The notes under the pieces are model-generated. The model saw only the letters and a list, made by a program, of their open reading frames with translations, was not told where the DNA came from and did no database searches. A stretch of DNA of 64,000 bases, taken from the NCBI RefSeq assembly GCF_026151205.1, contig NC_087082.1, forward strand, positions 13,423,865-13,487,864. Direction: 5' to 3'. Numbering within the stretch: the first letter of the stretch is position 1; each line of letters begins with the position of its first letter. Shown in pieces: positions 1 to 12,240 of this stretch. The stretch comes from Bolinopsis microptera (taxonomy: Eukaryota > Ctenophora > Tentaculata > Lobata > Bolinopsidae). The translations under genes and the position numbers were made by a program.

Positions 1-770
1 CAGAGGCCATTTTGCTGTTATTTTGTTGGATGAAATTCCTCCACCTGTTGATGCTCCTTTTATTATTTCAGAACAGAAAAATTAAATTAAAAGATTATCA
101 TATTTAAAAAAATTAAATTAAAAGATTATCATCACACCTGTGCTATTGGAGCATCGTCAAAGCACTTTAATGACCCTTCATAATGGAAAAAAAAAACGTT
201 TTATAAATTAGCTCGCCCCACCAGTGTACTTTACTGGGTCCCACCCAAACCAAGTCAGCTGTCCGGGAAAGGTTGTAGGTGAAAATTAACGAAAAGTTAA
301 TATTCCTCGATAAAGTCGAGGAATGAATTGTTGGGATTTAATTGGAGTGAACTATTCCTCATAAAAAAAACAAAACAAAAATTATATGATAATATTCAAA
401 AAGTTTTGTCGACTGTTTAACCATATAAGTGTCCAAACTTAGCTATAATTCACTAACATTTCTTAGTGACATTTCTTGAAACTGAAGTTTCAATTTGAAT
501 AGTTGTTTCGAATCGTTTATGTTTACGCTTGACATGCCATCTTAGATACGGTTCCTTATGGTTACTGTTACTTTGGCACTCATTTTAATTTGTATGCCTA
601 TACAATTTGATATTCGTTTTTTGTATTAAATTCACAATTCTGAATTATCTGACTCAGTGACTCAAACCAATGAAAACATTGGCATAAAAAGGTCCCAGAT
701 CCATTAAATATGGAGTGACTATTAATCAGTGAATAATTAATATTCTAATATCGTGTTATATAATCGTGCG
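1..770. other. gene-poor left edge, possible C-terminal tail of a gene
   Basis: Bases 2-85 read on the plus strand as 27 codons followed by TAA, with a Pro-rich stretch (IPPPVDAPF). This could be the end of a coding exon entering from the left, but 27 codons prove little. The rest is AT-rich with no credible coding. A perfect hairpin with 9-bp arms and a 5-nt loop lies at 302-324 (ATTCCTCGA / TCGAGGAAT). Confidence 0.2.
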
Positions 771-3700
771 TATAAGGACACGTTCATTGAAGCTTTGAGG
801 ATATTGGTAAATATTAGTGACCCTACTGAAGGCACGATGATTGTTTTAAAATTAATAAAAATGTGTCCACTTATGAAATATATAAACCCTCTAACCTAAG
901 ATAATCGTTTTCATCCTCTAGATAAACTTTGTCGCATAACGATATCTTTATCAGACGATAGATATCGTTAAAATGCCGCGCCGGCAGTGATTTGTAAACT
1001 TTGTCACACTATTTAAAAAACGTGACGGGAGTTTATATGGACCCTTGTTGCCGTGTTTGGACCAATTTTCGAATTTTCCAATTCATAGAATAGCCTGTTA
1101 TGACCTATTATCTACATATATTAGCGGACTTTTTTCCTTAAATGGTTAGCACCATGGGTCAAACTTCCGTCACACATTTTAAGAAATTTATATGAGGGAT
1201 GTTTATGCATCCTGACATGAAATGCCGAATAGTCTAGCATTATGGTGTGTGCTGTATGTGTTTGGAATTGTTCACATATTTCATTGTTATAGGGCAAATA
1301 CAAATACAGAAGGCAGAAATTAGGTTAAAAATTTAGTCACATAAACTTTGTATGATATCTCATCAATGTGGTGAAATTGAGTAAATATTAGTATACCAAC
1401 TTTTAAAACACTCTATATTCACGTTACCTATGGATCAAATATTAACACATATTTCAACCATACGCCCGTCATATAAATTATGATATGGCACGGTGATATG
1501 TTAACATTGGTAAGTTTTCAACACCTGAACAGGGTTAAAAAATTTGTTAAATTTCGTCACAAAAAACAATTATTATCAACTTATATTGGCTTCCGTGTTG
1601 GCCAATATAACTAATTTTTCGACTAGTGATTGTGTTATAAAGTAACATTACTATACTTAATTGAGGTATGATTCTTCGAAATAGGGGCTAGAGGCAAATG
1701 TAATTTCGTCACATCCAGCCATACGCATTAGTTAGATAGATATTCTTTCATTATCTATTCCCCTCCTTAATATAGATGGAATGGATTTATCAGGAAATAT
1801 AGAAACCCCATGCCCAATTTTATAACATTGACATTATTACTGTTGAGGGAAGGACAAAGTAAATTTCGTCACATTTCGGTTAAAATTAGTGATATCAAAC
1901 TCAGCATTGTTAACTTGGGTTTCTGATTTGCTGAAAAATAACCTACCAATAATTCCTTGGAAGAATATTGAATTCTAATCCGGGTTAGGTTCTTCAAATA
2001 GCGGGGCCTCAAGAAAATGTAAATTTCATTCTCACCATACCGTATTGTAAAATTTAGATACATTTTTTTCAACTCAACAGTCCTAATTATAGTTTGAAAG
2101 GATTTAATTCAGAGGATAAGGAAATATAGATTACCATGCCCATTTTTCATCACATAGAATGTGAAATTATACTTTTGGGGCAGAAAGAAAAGTGAATTTC
2201 GTCACAATTTTCGGTAACTTAGTTATAAGTAAAATCAAGAATTGTCAAACTTGAGTTAGATGATTGCGGAATAATAACCTACTAATTAATTCCTGGAAGA
2301 ATATTGAATTCTAATCGGGGGTATGGTTCTTCAAAATAGTGCCACAAAGGAAACTGTAAATTTTTGTCCCATATGTCATTGTTAAATTTTAGATTACACT
2401 TTCTTTACATCAGAACAGTCTTAATTTATAGTTTGAAATGATTAATTCAGAGATAATGGGACATATAGAAACCCATGCCCATTTTTCATCACTTTGAAAT
2501 TATACTGTTGGGGCAGGGGGAAAAAGTGAATTTCGTACTTTCGGTAACCTTAGTAAAATTTAAACTCAGAATTGTTAAACTTGCGTTCTGATTTGCTGAA
2601 AAATAACCTATATAATAATTACCTGGAAGAATATTGAATTCTAATCGAGGCATGTTTCTTCAAAATAGGGTCAAGAAATGTAAATATCGTCACATCAGCC
2701 GGTGTGCAGGCCATTGCATTTGTTAGATAGATTTTCTTTCATATCAACTGCCCTTAATATTATTGTGACAATTTTTACATTCAACTGCCTTACACTTGAA
2801 TCAGGCTTATCCGTGTTGTATCGTCCTTAATACCAGTTTTCCCGTCCTTCCAAACCAAAATCAGATATTAAAAGATTTCGGCATTTCTCCCAAAAATTTT
2901 TAAATTTCCTTATAATTATAATGTGACAGAATTTCCATCATTTCCAATAAGTGCATCGTATTTGCATAACTTTTCAAACAACATATTTTAGGGCTTTATG
3001 ATTGGTAGAACGACCCACTACCTCATTCAAATAATGAGGTTGAAAGGGTTTTTTTGAGGACACCCTCACAGTAGGGAACGGAAAAGGGGTATCGTATTCT
3101 GAGTGTGACAAAGTTACGAAATATTGCCTTTTTAACACCGTTGATCCCTGCCCTTTAGCCAAATGTTGTATCATAATGTTAGAATGACTAATCTACTATA
3201 TTTTAAAACCAAATAAAATGCTAAAATTGGGCAGATTATGGTTAACCAGTACCAAAAAAGTGACATTTTTTTTACATTATTAGTGCCTAAAAAAAACAAA
3301 TAAATTGTCTTTCCTGAGCCGTTCGTGTATTATGGAAAAGTATGGGGTCCACGTGGCTACCTGTCCAGAACTTCTGGAACCACGCTATTTTTTTTTGGCT
3401 TAACCAATATCCTTTAAACTTCAACATGAACGTGTCAATTTTACGATTTTTGTGGACGAGGTTTACATCAACTTGCCCTATACTTCAATCACACTGTAAC
3501 CGTGTATCGTCCTTCATATAGAGTTTTCCGCCTCCAAACCAAAATCAGCCATATAATTATACAATGATTTCGGGAAATTCACAAACATTTCAAATTCCAT
3601 ATAATGTGACAGAATTTACATCATTTCCCAATAGCCAAGTGCATGTACTTTGTTAACTTTTCAAAACAACATACTTTTAGGGCTACTATGATTGGCCGAA

Positions 3701-4160
3701 GAACTATCAATATATGAGTTGAAACAAGGTTTTGAGGACACTCACAATAGAAAAGCGGTCTCGTATTCTGCGAGTGTGACAAAGTTTACGAAATGTTGCC
3801 TTTTAAAGCCCCGTTTACACTCACTGCCCTTTAGGACTACAGTGTTCTTATTGTTTTTAGGAATGACCTAATCTACATATTTTATCAAAAAAAATGCCTT
3901 AAGTGGGGCAGCTATGGTAAACAATGTCACCAAAAAAATGTGACATTACATTTTTAACATATTAGTGCTACAAAAGCAATACATTTTATTTTGAGCAGTG
4001 CAATATGGGGAGTATGGGTCACGGTGGCTAATGTTCAGAACTTATGAACACGCTAGATTAATATATGTTAAATTAAACCACTATCGGTTTATCCAAACAA
4101 ACGCTGTATTTTAGAAATTTACCAATTTCCTCAAACTTCAATGAAAACGTTCTGTCCATA
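771..4160. mobile_element. degraded copy of the TATGGACACG inverted-repeat DNA element
   Basis: The left end (GGACACGTTCATTGAAG then TTTGAGGATATTGGTAAA) and the right end (TTACCAATTTCCTCAAAC, TTCAATGAAAACGTTC, TGTCCATA) are inverted copies of each other. The whole stretch is collinear with the better copy at 19607-22584. Shared internal parts are the repeated motif AAATTTCGTCACAT, the roughly 0.3-kb internal repeats (here near 1660, 1985, 2318 and 2645) and the 3' block CATCAACTGCCCTATACTTG. It is about 14 percent longer than the other copy, mostly through scattered one- to three-base insertions, which fits either an old copy or poor consensus. No transposase reading frame is visible, so it is non-autonomous. 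The target duplication cannot be read here. Confidence 0.8.
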
Positions 4161-7100
4161 AACAGTCCGACAATGGTCCGCTAATGTCCCAAAAAAACAC
4201 GTCAGTTGTCTCATAGAATCCCAAAAAAAAGGACAGGCATAGGCGGACCTTGGGGACTCACTCTACCCCACTAGAGTTAAGTTGAATCACCATTTTCAAC
4301 TTCAATTATTTGAATTATGAAGTAATTGTAAACATTTGACGCAAACATTACTTCAGGTTACAGGAATTATTGCGAGAGGATTCAGGATTTGACCCCTTCA
4401 TGAACGTGGTAGTTTGACCAGAGACCAATTGACACCATCTCCCGGAAGTCTTAAGCTAATCAGAATATCGGCATGGTCGTGGAAAAAAGAGGGAAATAGT
4501 TATAGTTATGGTAGATAGAGCGCACTTCGAACCTATTTCATGAGATCAGACTCTCCACTTCCTTGGCTGACTCTCCTGATCTTCAAAAATTTTGACTTGT
4601 GTGGTTCGGGATTATTTGTTTCAATTAAGATAGTTTATTCATAGACTATTTTATTTGTTTATTTTATATTTTTTACCGTCACTTGACTGTCTAATAATTA
4701 ATAAATGAGAAATTAACCTCTTTTATTTTAAAAATAAGGTTGTTTTTATTTGGGACTCACTCACAAAAAAGAAAATAAAAATAACCAGAACAATTTGTTT
4801 ATTTATATACAGTTTTTGGACCACTGCTTTTTAAATTTCTAAATTAAATATTTTTGAATCCCCCGTTTGCCCGTCAAAAAAAAATTAAGAAGTTTTTGTA
4901 TTTTGTCAAGTGAATTCTACTTCGTTTATCTAACAATATGTACACCACTTAGCAGTATGCACTAGATATGAAGTAGTTTATGCATTCCTAAAGTCTTGAA
5001 TAAGGTAAGAAAAGGAAAATAATGATCGTGGGGGGATTGGCGGCGCGGGACGAATATTGGATTTATGGTCTGGGCTTTGTTGAAGTTTGATTGATTACTA
5101 TGAGATATTAGGATTTGCTAAAAATCAGTGGCAGTTGGGCACTATTCAGTTGACAGTTGAGGAGGAAAAAAAGTTTGCAATCGAAGTGCGGAATACCTTG
5201 GTGACCCAATACGGAGAGGGTCTTCGTTTAAAAAAATGCGTAAATGTTTTGTACAAACTACTGCGCAAACAAATATTTAAAAAGTCACGTTCTCAACCGC
5301 CCGCGCACACTGTTGCTTCATTTCCTTTGTGGCCGCCACTTTTTAAGACTAGTTTCAGAGCGGGTTACAAGGATCTTCTCCGGATGTTTTGCGAATCGAC
5401 ACGGTGGTATGGAATGATGGAGTTTGGTCGTGAGAGGGGTTATCAACTCTTGTGGGAACCAGGACCAATGTCCTCATTCTTCAAGAGGCTTCTAAGGACT
5501 GGATGAGCGGGGTCCGAGGAAAGTATGGAAGGGGCACGTCAGTTCCGTTCTGTTTTATCCCAGATTTTAAGAGGGGGAGAGGCCGGAGAGAGAAGAGATG
5601 GGTTGCTCCTAACGAAGGGGTTGTCTGCCATCATCATCTGGGTTGTGAGATGACAGTGGTTTGTTGATGTGAATTGTGTTGATGTGTGAAAACAGATCAG
5701 TTGTAATGTTATTTTACAGTCTACCTTTACCCGTCTGTTATTTTCGGTTTTTCTTTTTACCCCACCCATTCTAATATCTATTAAATTTCTGTGTTATTCA
5801 ACTATGGATTGCAGAGTTATGAAAGAGGGGAACACCATTTCGAAGCGGTCGAGTCGCCGAAGGTTGAAAGTGACGCAAATTCTTTAGTATAAAAATCGCC
5901 CAAAATTCCCCTACGAATTCTTCCTTTGTGGTAGTGGGGCATAGAGAGGAGGAGATATGTAAAAGCAAAAAAATGCAAAAAAAAAGTATGCATATTTCCA
6001 GACAATATCAGGATCTTTGAATGGTTTGTGTGGAAACACATTATCGGAAGGGAAGTTGATACATTATATTTGTGGGTGTTATAAAACTTATCAATCAAAC
6101 AGAATTATGGTGAATTATGTAATTGTTGTTGGTTAATGGATATGTGGTCAATTTCCATTTTGACCCGATCATATACCAAAAGGAAAGAAAGTGTAAATAA
6201 AATGCGGTTTTTCAATGCAAAAAATCTAATTTATTAAATCGATTGTTTTTCAAGAAGTTACTTTCATTGTATTTCAGTATACCAACTCCTTAATATAACG
6301 GAGTTCATGTTTTGAATATGTTTTGGAGGTGTTGTTGTAAGAGCTTTGCGCCCGTCATTAGAGTACCTTGGAGGGGTTTTTTTCCTCGCAGCCCGTGTCT
6401 GTTTAATTGTGAGATATTTCCCGGGGTCTAAAAGACAGGATAGTTCTGGTTTTCTACCACTGGACTTCCATATTAAATTTATAGCCTTTGTACTTTTACT
6501 ATGCTGTTGCAAACCTTCTATTGTGTCTCCTTGTAGTTCTGGTAGTGGGTCTGCCTAAAATAGAAATGGTTTTTCACAGTAGGTAACACCTGCCCATGAG
6601 TTAGCATACCTGCTTTTTTCGGCGGAGCAAAATGAGGTTTGCCCTGCTAACGACTTCCCAATGCTGCGGCAAGCTTTTGGAGCAGTTATGATTGCATACA
6701 TTGAATCAAATTAAAGGCTCCCTCGTTTTTATAATTACAAATCCAGCTCATTCGAGACAATTCTAATTTCTCGACACTCACATGTGGCGGATTGGTGGGA
6801 TTCGCCCCCCGTTTGTTGCTTGTGACCGTCTCCCCCTTGGACCTTGCCACTGTTTCACGAGGGTTTTGAAGGATAGTCTGGTTGTTTGGTTCCGCCAACG
6901 CACCATCTATACCCCTCTACATCAACATCACACATACCCCCCCCGAACACGTCCGTCTGATTCCTCAGCCTCGACCGGGGCAGTGGGGGGGCGGGGTGAC
7001 ATTCAGAGCACCTCTCGTGATTGGGCGGTCCGTTGAGGGAAAAAACTGGTAGTACTGTTAAGTCCGGGGACTTTGTCTAGGTGATGCAACCCTTCGAGCC

Positions 7101-7390
7101 CAACTAGTGTACTCTAGCGATCTACTGATCGCTGCGGGAAGGGGGGGAGGATCCGAACCAGTTCCAGTACGTTGTCTTTTCAATGTGAGGAATTCCAACA
7201 TCTCGCCGTTCTGAAAAAATCGTTTGACCATCACGTGTTAAGAGGGCCCACGAAGCATCTGGACGGATTTATAGCTTGTGTTAGCACGTTGCACGTGATG
7301 TGGTTGCTATGACGGGCGCGCCGAGAGTCGGCTATTAGGGTATTACAACTTACATCGCTAATCGACAATGGGTGTTCGTTCAACCATTTA
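4161..7390. other. stretch without a supportable gene
   Basis: Several open frames of 60-140 codons occur (for example 5087-5506 plus), but they overlap on both strands, carry no domain I recognise and lack consistent splice sites. The sequence has G-runs and C-runs of uncertain length. Nothing repeated elsewhere in the window was seen here. Confidence 0.4.
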
Positions 7391-9198
7391 GGGGGTCGTT
7401 CCATTATTACGTTAAACAGCCGAGAGGGGGGGGGGTTTCAATTGATTTAGGGGGGGGGGCGGCGGGGGGTTTGGTCGTAGATTACGAATAAAATTTTAAT
7501 TTTTTACCGAATTTTCGATATAACAATTAGACAATTGTCGTTAATTACTGTAATCTACATTTTCGGTCTTTTTTGAACCAATTTTCGTTTTTAGTATGTA
7601 GAGTAAGTGCTTTCGAATTCTTTCAGTTCATTAATCCGTTGTGATCAGGGGGGGGGGGTTTTTTGTGTGTTGTTTGTATTTGTGTGTTTTGTCTAATCTT
7701 TGATTTCGTAAATATAGGAGGAGGCAGGGGTTGGGTCTTGATTACGGTTACCTGGGGGGACCCCCCGGCTATTATGTTCATAAAACAATTAATAAAGTTT
7801 TGGCGGAAAACGTAAAAAAATGGACAGGCGAGCGGCGCGGCTCCCCCAGAGTAGTAAGATTAGGGGGGGGGGGTTCAGTCTTGGTCAGTTGTTGGTCAGG
7901 TTTCTCAACAAACCTTGATTTGTAATTTAGGGGGGGGGGGGAGGGGGGGGGGGGGGCGTGGGGTTCGGTGAATTTTCGGTTAAAATTAAATTACGGTTTC
8001 GGTTTGGGTGATTTGGATGTGATTTACGGAGTGGGGAGTGGTTACAAAAAAATTGCCAAAATATTGATTACGTAATCATCCGAAGGGGGAGGGGGGGGGG
8101 TTCAAATGATTTACGGGGGGGGAGGCGGGGTGGAGGGTGGGTTGGTTTGGGCTGTTGGATGTACGTAATAAAAAATTTTCATTTTTTTCGCATATCCCAA
8201 TTTCTAAATGTTATCACCTATCAGAATGATATTAATTGAATAATCAAATAAAAATAAAGAATAATTGGTGGAAAAAAAGATATTTGTGCCAAAAAAATAT
8301 TCGTCGAATTGTTATATGTTTTTTATACCTAGTGGGGGTTAAGGAGGTAATGTATAGATAGTATCAATTATTAAATAATTATATAATAAATTTTTAAAAA
8401 TTTTAAATATATATTAAAAAAAATTAAAAAGTTAATAAAAAAAAAAAAGAAACAATAACAAAAAAAAAAAAAAAATTAAATAATAAAAAATTTAAAATAA
8501 TAAAATAAAAAAATACAAATTAAAAAGAAAAAAATAAAAAACTAAAAATAAAAATAATTATTAAAAAAAAAAAAAGTAAAATATTTAAAAAATAAAAATA
8601 TAATAAAATAATATTAAATAAAATTAAATAATTGTAAATAAATTAGTATAAAATATTAAAAAAAAAAAAAAAATAAAAATTTAAATAAAAAAAAAAATAA
8701 AAATTAAAATAATTAAAAAAATTACTAAATAAAAAGAAATAAAAAAAAAAAAAAAAAATAAATAAAAAAATAAAAAAATTATATTAATTAAAAACCCCCC
8801 TAAGAAAAAAAAAAAATAAAAATAAATAAATAATTAAAAAAATATAAATAAATTAATAATAAAAAATAAGTAAAAAAAAAATTATAATAATAAGTAAGTA
8901 AAAAAATAAATAATAAAAATACAAAATAATAAAAAAAAAAAACAATAAAAATTAATTAATAATATATTTAAAAATAAATATTAATTTTAGTATTATTTAA
9001 ATTAATTTAAAAAATAAAAAAAAAATTAAAAAAAAAAAAAAGAGAATTTTGATTATTTACGTAATTCAAATTATGAATAATCTGAAACACAACCCCCCCC
9101 CCCCCCCCCCCGTAATCAACCGTAAGCATTTGGAAATCCCCCCCCCCCCCCCCCCACCCCCCCCCCCCTCGGCTGATTACGTAATATCGTGACGACCC
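7391..9198. mobile_element. fold-back element with G-run arms and an A/T core
   Basis: The left end (7391-7436: GGGGGTCGTTCCATTATTACG, then CAGCCGAGAGGGGG) is matched in reverse at the right end (about 9158-9198: a C-run, CTCGGCTGATTACGTAATA, then ACGACCC). Inner blocks also pair: ATTACGTAATC plus a G-run near 8068-8110, against the C-run and CGTAATC blocks at 9090-9180. Between the arms lies about 0.7 kb that is almost only A and T. There is no open frame with a transposase signature. This fits a non-autonomous fold-back or MITE-type element. A target duplication is not clear (left flank ATTTA, right flank ATACT). Homopolymer lengths are probably unreliable. Confidence 0.6.
8360..9050. repeat. 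extreme A/T low-complexity core
   Basis: Nearly 700 bases made almost wholly of A and T, dominated by A-runs broken by single T or TA, with almost no G or C except one CCCCCC at about 8795. It forms the centre of the fold-back element. Its real length and sequence are doubtful because such tracts are error-prone in long-read assemblies. Confidence 0.8.
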
Positions 9199-10486
9199 AT
9201 ACTTATAATTATATTTTGCCAATAGTTAGTTGTCCCGGTCTAAATGGTTTATGGTGAGTGCATTACATAAAACATATTAGCACTACATCATACATATTAA
9301 TCGATTTTGTCCGTCATAAAAAATATCGGTTCTGTACCTCCAAGAGACAAAGCTAAGATCGCCGAGAGCCTCCCCTTCTAATCATAGTTTCAAGTGGCAT
9401 ATGTACAACGAACGATTTTATTACAAGACCATACACAGCGCTGTGTTGTGCAAGTAGCTTCTTTAAATGATTTGAGGTAAGACCCTCGCAATCCCCGGGA
9501 CAGTTAATTGAATTCGTCGTTCATAAGGAAGAGCGTTCGTGGGAGCCAGACACAAGTAGAGACTTTGCTCTTTAAACTACTCAGGACAGACATGGTTGTG
9601 TAGATCACGGGGATAGAATGATAAAAGGACGCACTGGTTAAAAGCTCATATGATTCTTGTTAAACAGACTAAGCAGGTTTTACCTATAGCTAATAAAGCA
9701 GATATATTTATTGCCTAAATCATTCAGGGTGATCCAACTTAATTTATCCCGAACAGTTGAAGACAACGTGAATCGATGTACTTTTCGAACGCTGATTCCG
9801 AATAGCCCATGACATAGGGTTTTAAATACCCCCCCCCCCCCCCCTGCGAGAGATTATGGGCGACAAAACGGCCCCCTCTCGAGGGTCGATTCTCGTTAGG
9901 GTACCGGTAAGGGTTTCAGCATATGCTTTTGGTAAAGATTGGGTTAGGGTTGGGATCAGATTAGAGGGCTAGGATTTCGAATAGTCATTCAGGGCCAGCT
10001 GGAGAACATGTTAAAAAAGTCACGTGACTGTTTTATTTATTTATTTAGTGTATAGTGATTGATCATCATCCCATAATAATGGAGAAGCAATTTACAGGTG
10101 TCCAAAAAAACAGGCGACCAAGGAGTTAGTGATCAGTGTAATAATCAAGAACAGACGGCATATTTTATTATATTCGCCAGGGCCTGAGATAGTTATGACC
10201 TCCGGAAGGTCGAGGGGAAATGGTTCAATTCGAGTAGGGTCTGTGGGCGCGTGGCAGGGCCTCATGAATCTGTTTCACAATTTTCTGAAATCTCCGATCA
10301 GCATTTTTTTATGCTATCAGCTGTTTCTAGGTCATGTGATCGATGGCTTTAAATCTAACAGGAATCATGTTCAGAGAAATTTATTTGAAGGTTCGTGTGT
10401 GGCGCTTTCAATTCTTGATCGGTTATAAGGGTCTAAGCCAGAACTGCTTTTCCTGAGCGGCGCTCAGCCTGTCATTCCGCCGAATC

Positions 10487-10512
10487 TCTATTATGTTTAT
10501 GAACATAATAGA
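10487..10512. repeat. small perfect hairpin
   Basis: Arms TCTATTATGTT and AACATAATAGA, 11 bp each, enclose a 4-nt loop. No T-run follows and no gene is adjacent, so no function is assigned. Confidence 0.6.
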
Positions 10513-10850
10513 CTGGGGTCCCCAGGTTAAACTGCTTACACGTTAGTATGCAGGGCCCTTAACAAGTTGAGGTGATCAGCCGATCCCCCGCGAGCTGACA
10601 AGATCGTATAGCTGTTAACAGAGTGAACCACGTGATCAGTGATCGTCACGCAGCTCCTAAATGATACAACATACAGGATACAAGAGCAGGTCTATCCCGA
10701 ACGTAGGGATGACCTGAGGTGCTTATCTCCTTTTTCAGTAACCCTAAGCCACTCTGTAGCCTAGGCACTACTCTAGCTGTGGGGGGGGGGGGGGGTTAGT
10801 CCTAAGAGCCAGAGGGTGCGTACCAAATCACAGCTTGTAACGGGCGACTT

Positions 10851-10930
10851 GCATCCGACCGGATTTGAACCCGGGCCTTCTGCTAGGGAGGCGTTCGTGT
10901 TACTACATGTACACCACCCGGCCGACTAAG
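10851..10930 (-). repeat. tRNA-like segment (SINE head or tRNA pseudogene)
   Basis: On the minus strand the sequence has a perfect pol III B box (GGTTCAAATCC) preceded by AGAAGGCCCG, an anticodon-arm-like ACGCCTCCCTAGCAGAAGGC, and an A-box-like TGGTGTACATGTAG near the start. The D-arm region seems to hold a short insertion and the acceptor and T stems pair poorly, so it is not a working tRNA. This arrangement is typical of tRNA-derived SINE heads. No second copy with the same body was seen in the window. Confidence 0.5.
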
Positions 10931-11725
10931 ATAAAGATTATTCATTTTAAAATTCTGAACAAAAACTTCTAATTTAAAACGGCCAAATGTGCTCACGCAA
11001 TCCCCATAAAAATAAGCTCTTTAAGAAAAACTAATCAGTGTTATCCATTATCTGGCCGTTTTAAATGAATATATACCAAATGAGCAGGTTACTGGTTGAT
11101 TTTTTGCAATGAAACTTTCAAGAGATTTCAGAGCACAAAGCACATGAATTGAGATTATTTCATGTCGTGAGGTTGTACCTGAGGCGAGGTTATTAACAAA
11201 AGTACCTTCGTGCCTTTTTGCGACGCTCTGGGGTATAGTATATTCTAACATGTAACACAGAAGCGAGGAGTTGAAAAACATATATACGCGTGCGCAAGTG
11301 CTAGCTTGAAGGTGCGTCGTGCGCGCGACCAGATAGGATTTGTACATAAGAAAGCGTGGTGAAAATAGAAGCCATAGCCGAAAGATAGGTACGGAGTGGA
11401 TTGGGGCCATGACTTTTGTCAACTGAATTCCCAGACGATCGACACTGGGAACGCACAAACACCAAAATTCCGCATTTTGACAAAGATCAAATAAAAAAAC
11501 AGTGTATATAGTTATAATCTGGTTGATAACAGAGAAAGTTAACCTTTATTACAATCAGTGCCTTCGTTGTTACCACAAAGTTTATGCAAAATTCTTTCAA
11601 CTTCTCCAAAATTTAAATCAAATAAGAAATTAAAACCATATGCCTCAAACCACTGTATTCTGGAAAGTGGAATGGTCGGTTAATATCAGTGGGTTTGAAA
11701 TAGCTAAAAGTCGTACAATGTCACT

Positions 11726-12240
11726 CTAACGCTGTCTGATGAAGACACGCTGCTCGTCTGCAGAACTAACCACTTTGAGGACGCTTGTTTGCTTTCTCAG
11801 GCCTCCTTCTGACGACTCGTCTACAGGTGAATTGTTGGGTTTTGGAGAGAGGGGCTCCTTGCATGCACGTCTTGGCGGAGATAGGCTCCTTGCTGCACGT
11901 CTTGGCGGAGAGGGACTTCGCGCTGCACGCCTTGGGGGAGAGGGACTTCGCACTGCACGCCTTGGAGGAGAGGACTTCGCGATGCACGTCTTGGCGGACT
12001 CCTATTTCTTGGAGAGGGACTCCGGTTTCTAGCATGTCTACCAATCCCGTGATCCATTGTCCGTGAAAAACCTGTCTCGTGGTCTGGGAGGTGATCGTCT
12101 ATGACCACGATCTCTCCTGTCCCGAGAAGGAGGGATCTCCTTCTTGGAGGAGTATCTGCGTGGCGGAGAATGACCCCTCCTCTCACAAGGGCTATTTCAC
12201 GTGAACCTTCCTCACGGGGATCTTCTATCACGTGACACTA
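11726..12240 (-). pseudogene. Arg/Ser-repeat (SR-type) protein fragment, frameshifted
   Basis: The minus strand encodes stretches such as RNRSPSPRNRSPPRRASRSP and repeats of RSPSPPRRAA, ending in an acidic or polar tail (NNSPVDESSEGG) and a stop at 11726-11728. RS-repeat stretches of this kind occur in splicing-related SR proteins, but there is too little unique sequence to name one. The frame changes at least twice: near 12035, and at about 11970, where one unit of a 30-bp DNA repeat is 29 bp long. Upstream (to about 12980) there are further short stretches rich in S, E, P and K on the same strand without a steady frame. It may be a real gene with sequence errors rather than a true pseudogene. 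It lies in the same orientation as PCCB. Confidence 0.5.
11871..11999 (-). repeat. 30-bp coding tandem repeat (RS decapeptide)
   Basis: Units start at 11871, 11901, 11931, 11961 and 11990, each opening with CTTGG(C/G/A)GGAGA on the plus strand. Each 30-bp unit encodes one copy of a ten-residue RRAxRSPSPP-type repeat on the minus strand. The fourth unit is 29 bp (GAGAGGAC instead of GAGAGGGAC) and shifts the frame. Confidence 0.8.

Larger units (their letters stand above)
9199..11700. other. stretch without a supportable gene
   Basis: Contains homopolymer C (about 9830) and G (about 10781) runs, a small perfect palindrome and a tRNA-like segment, both listed separately. Open frames at 10129-10428 (plus) and 11048-11458 (minus) show no recognisable domain. 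I looked on the minus strand for later exons of PCCB and found none, but short exons could be missed by eye. Confidence 0.4.

Noticed and set aside
5087-5506. Open frame starting MIDYYEILG, reminiscent of a J-domain start
   Set aside because: The HPD motif and helix pattern of J domains are absent and the rest has no recognisable domain; the region is indel-prone.
9930-9960. GGGTTAGGGTTGGG as telomeric repeat
   Set aside because: Only two imperfect units, no array.
10129-10428. 99-codon plus-strand frame
   Set aside because: No domain, no splice context and no second copy; length is within chance for this region.
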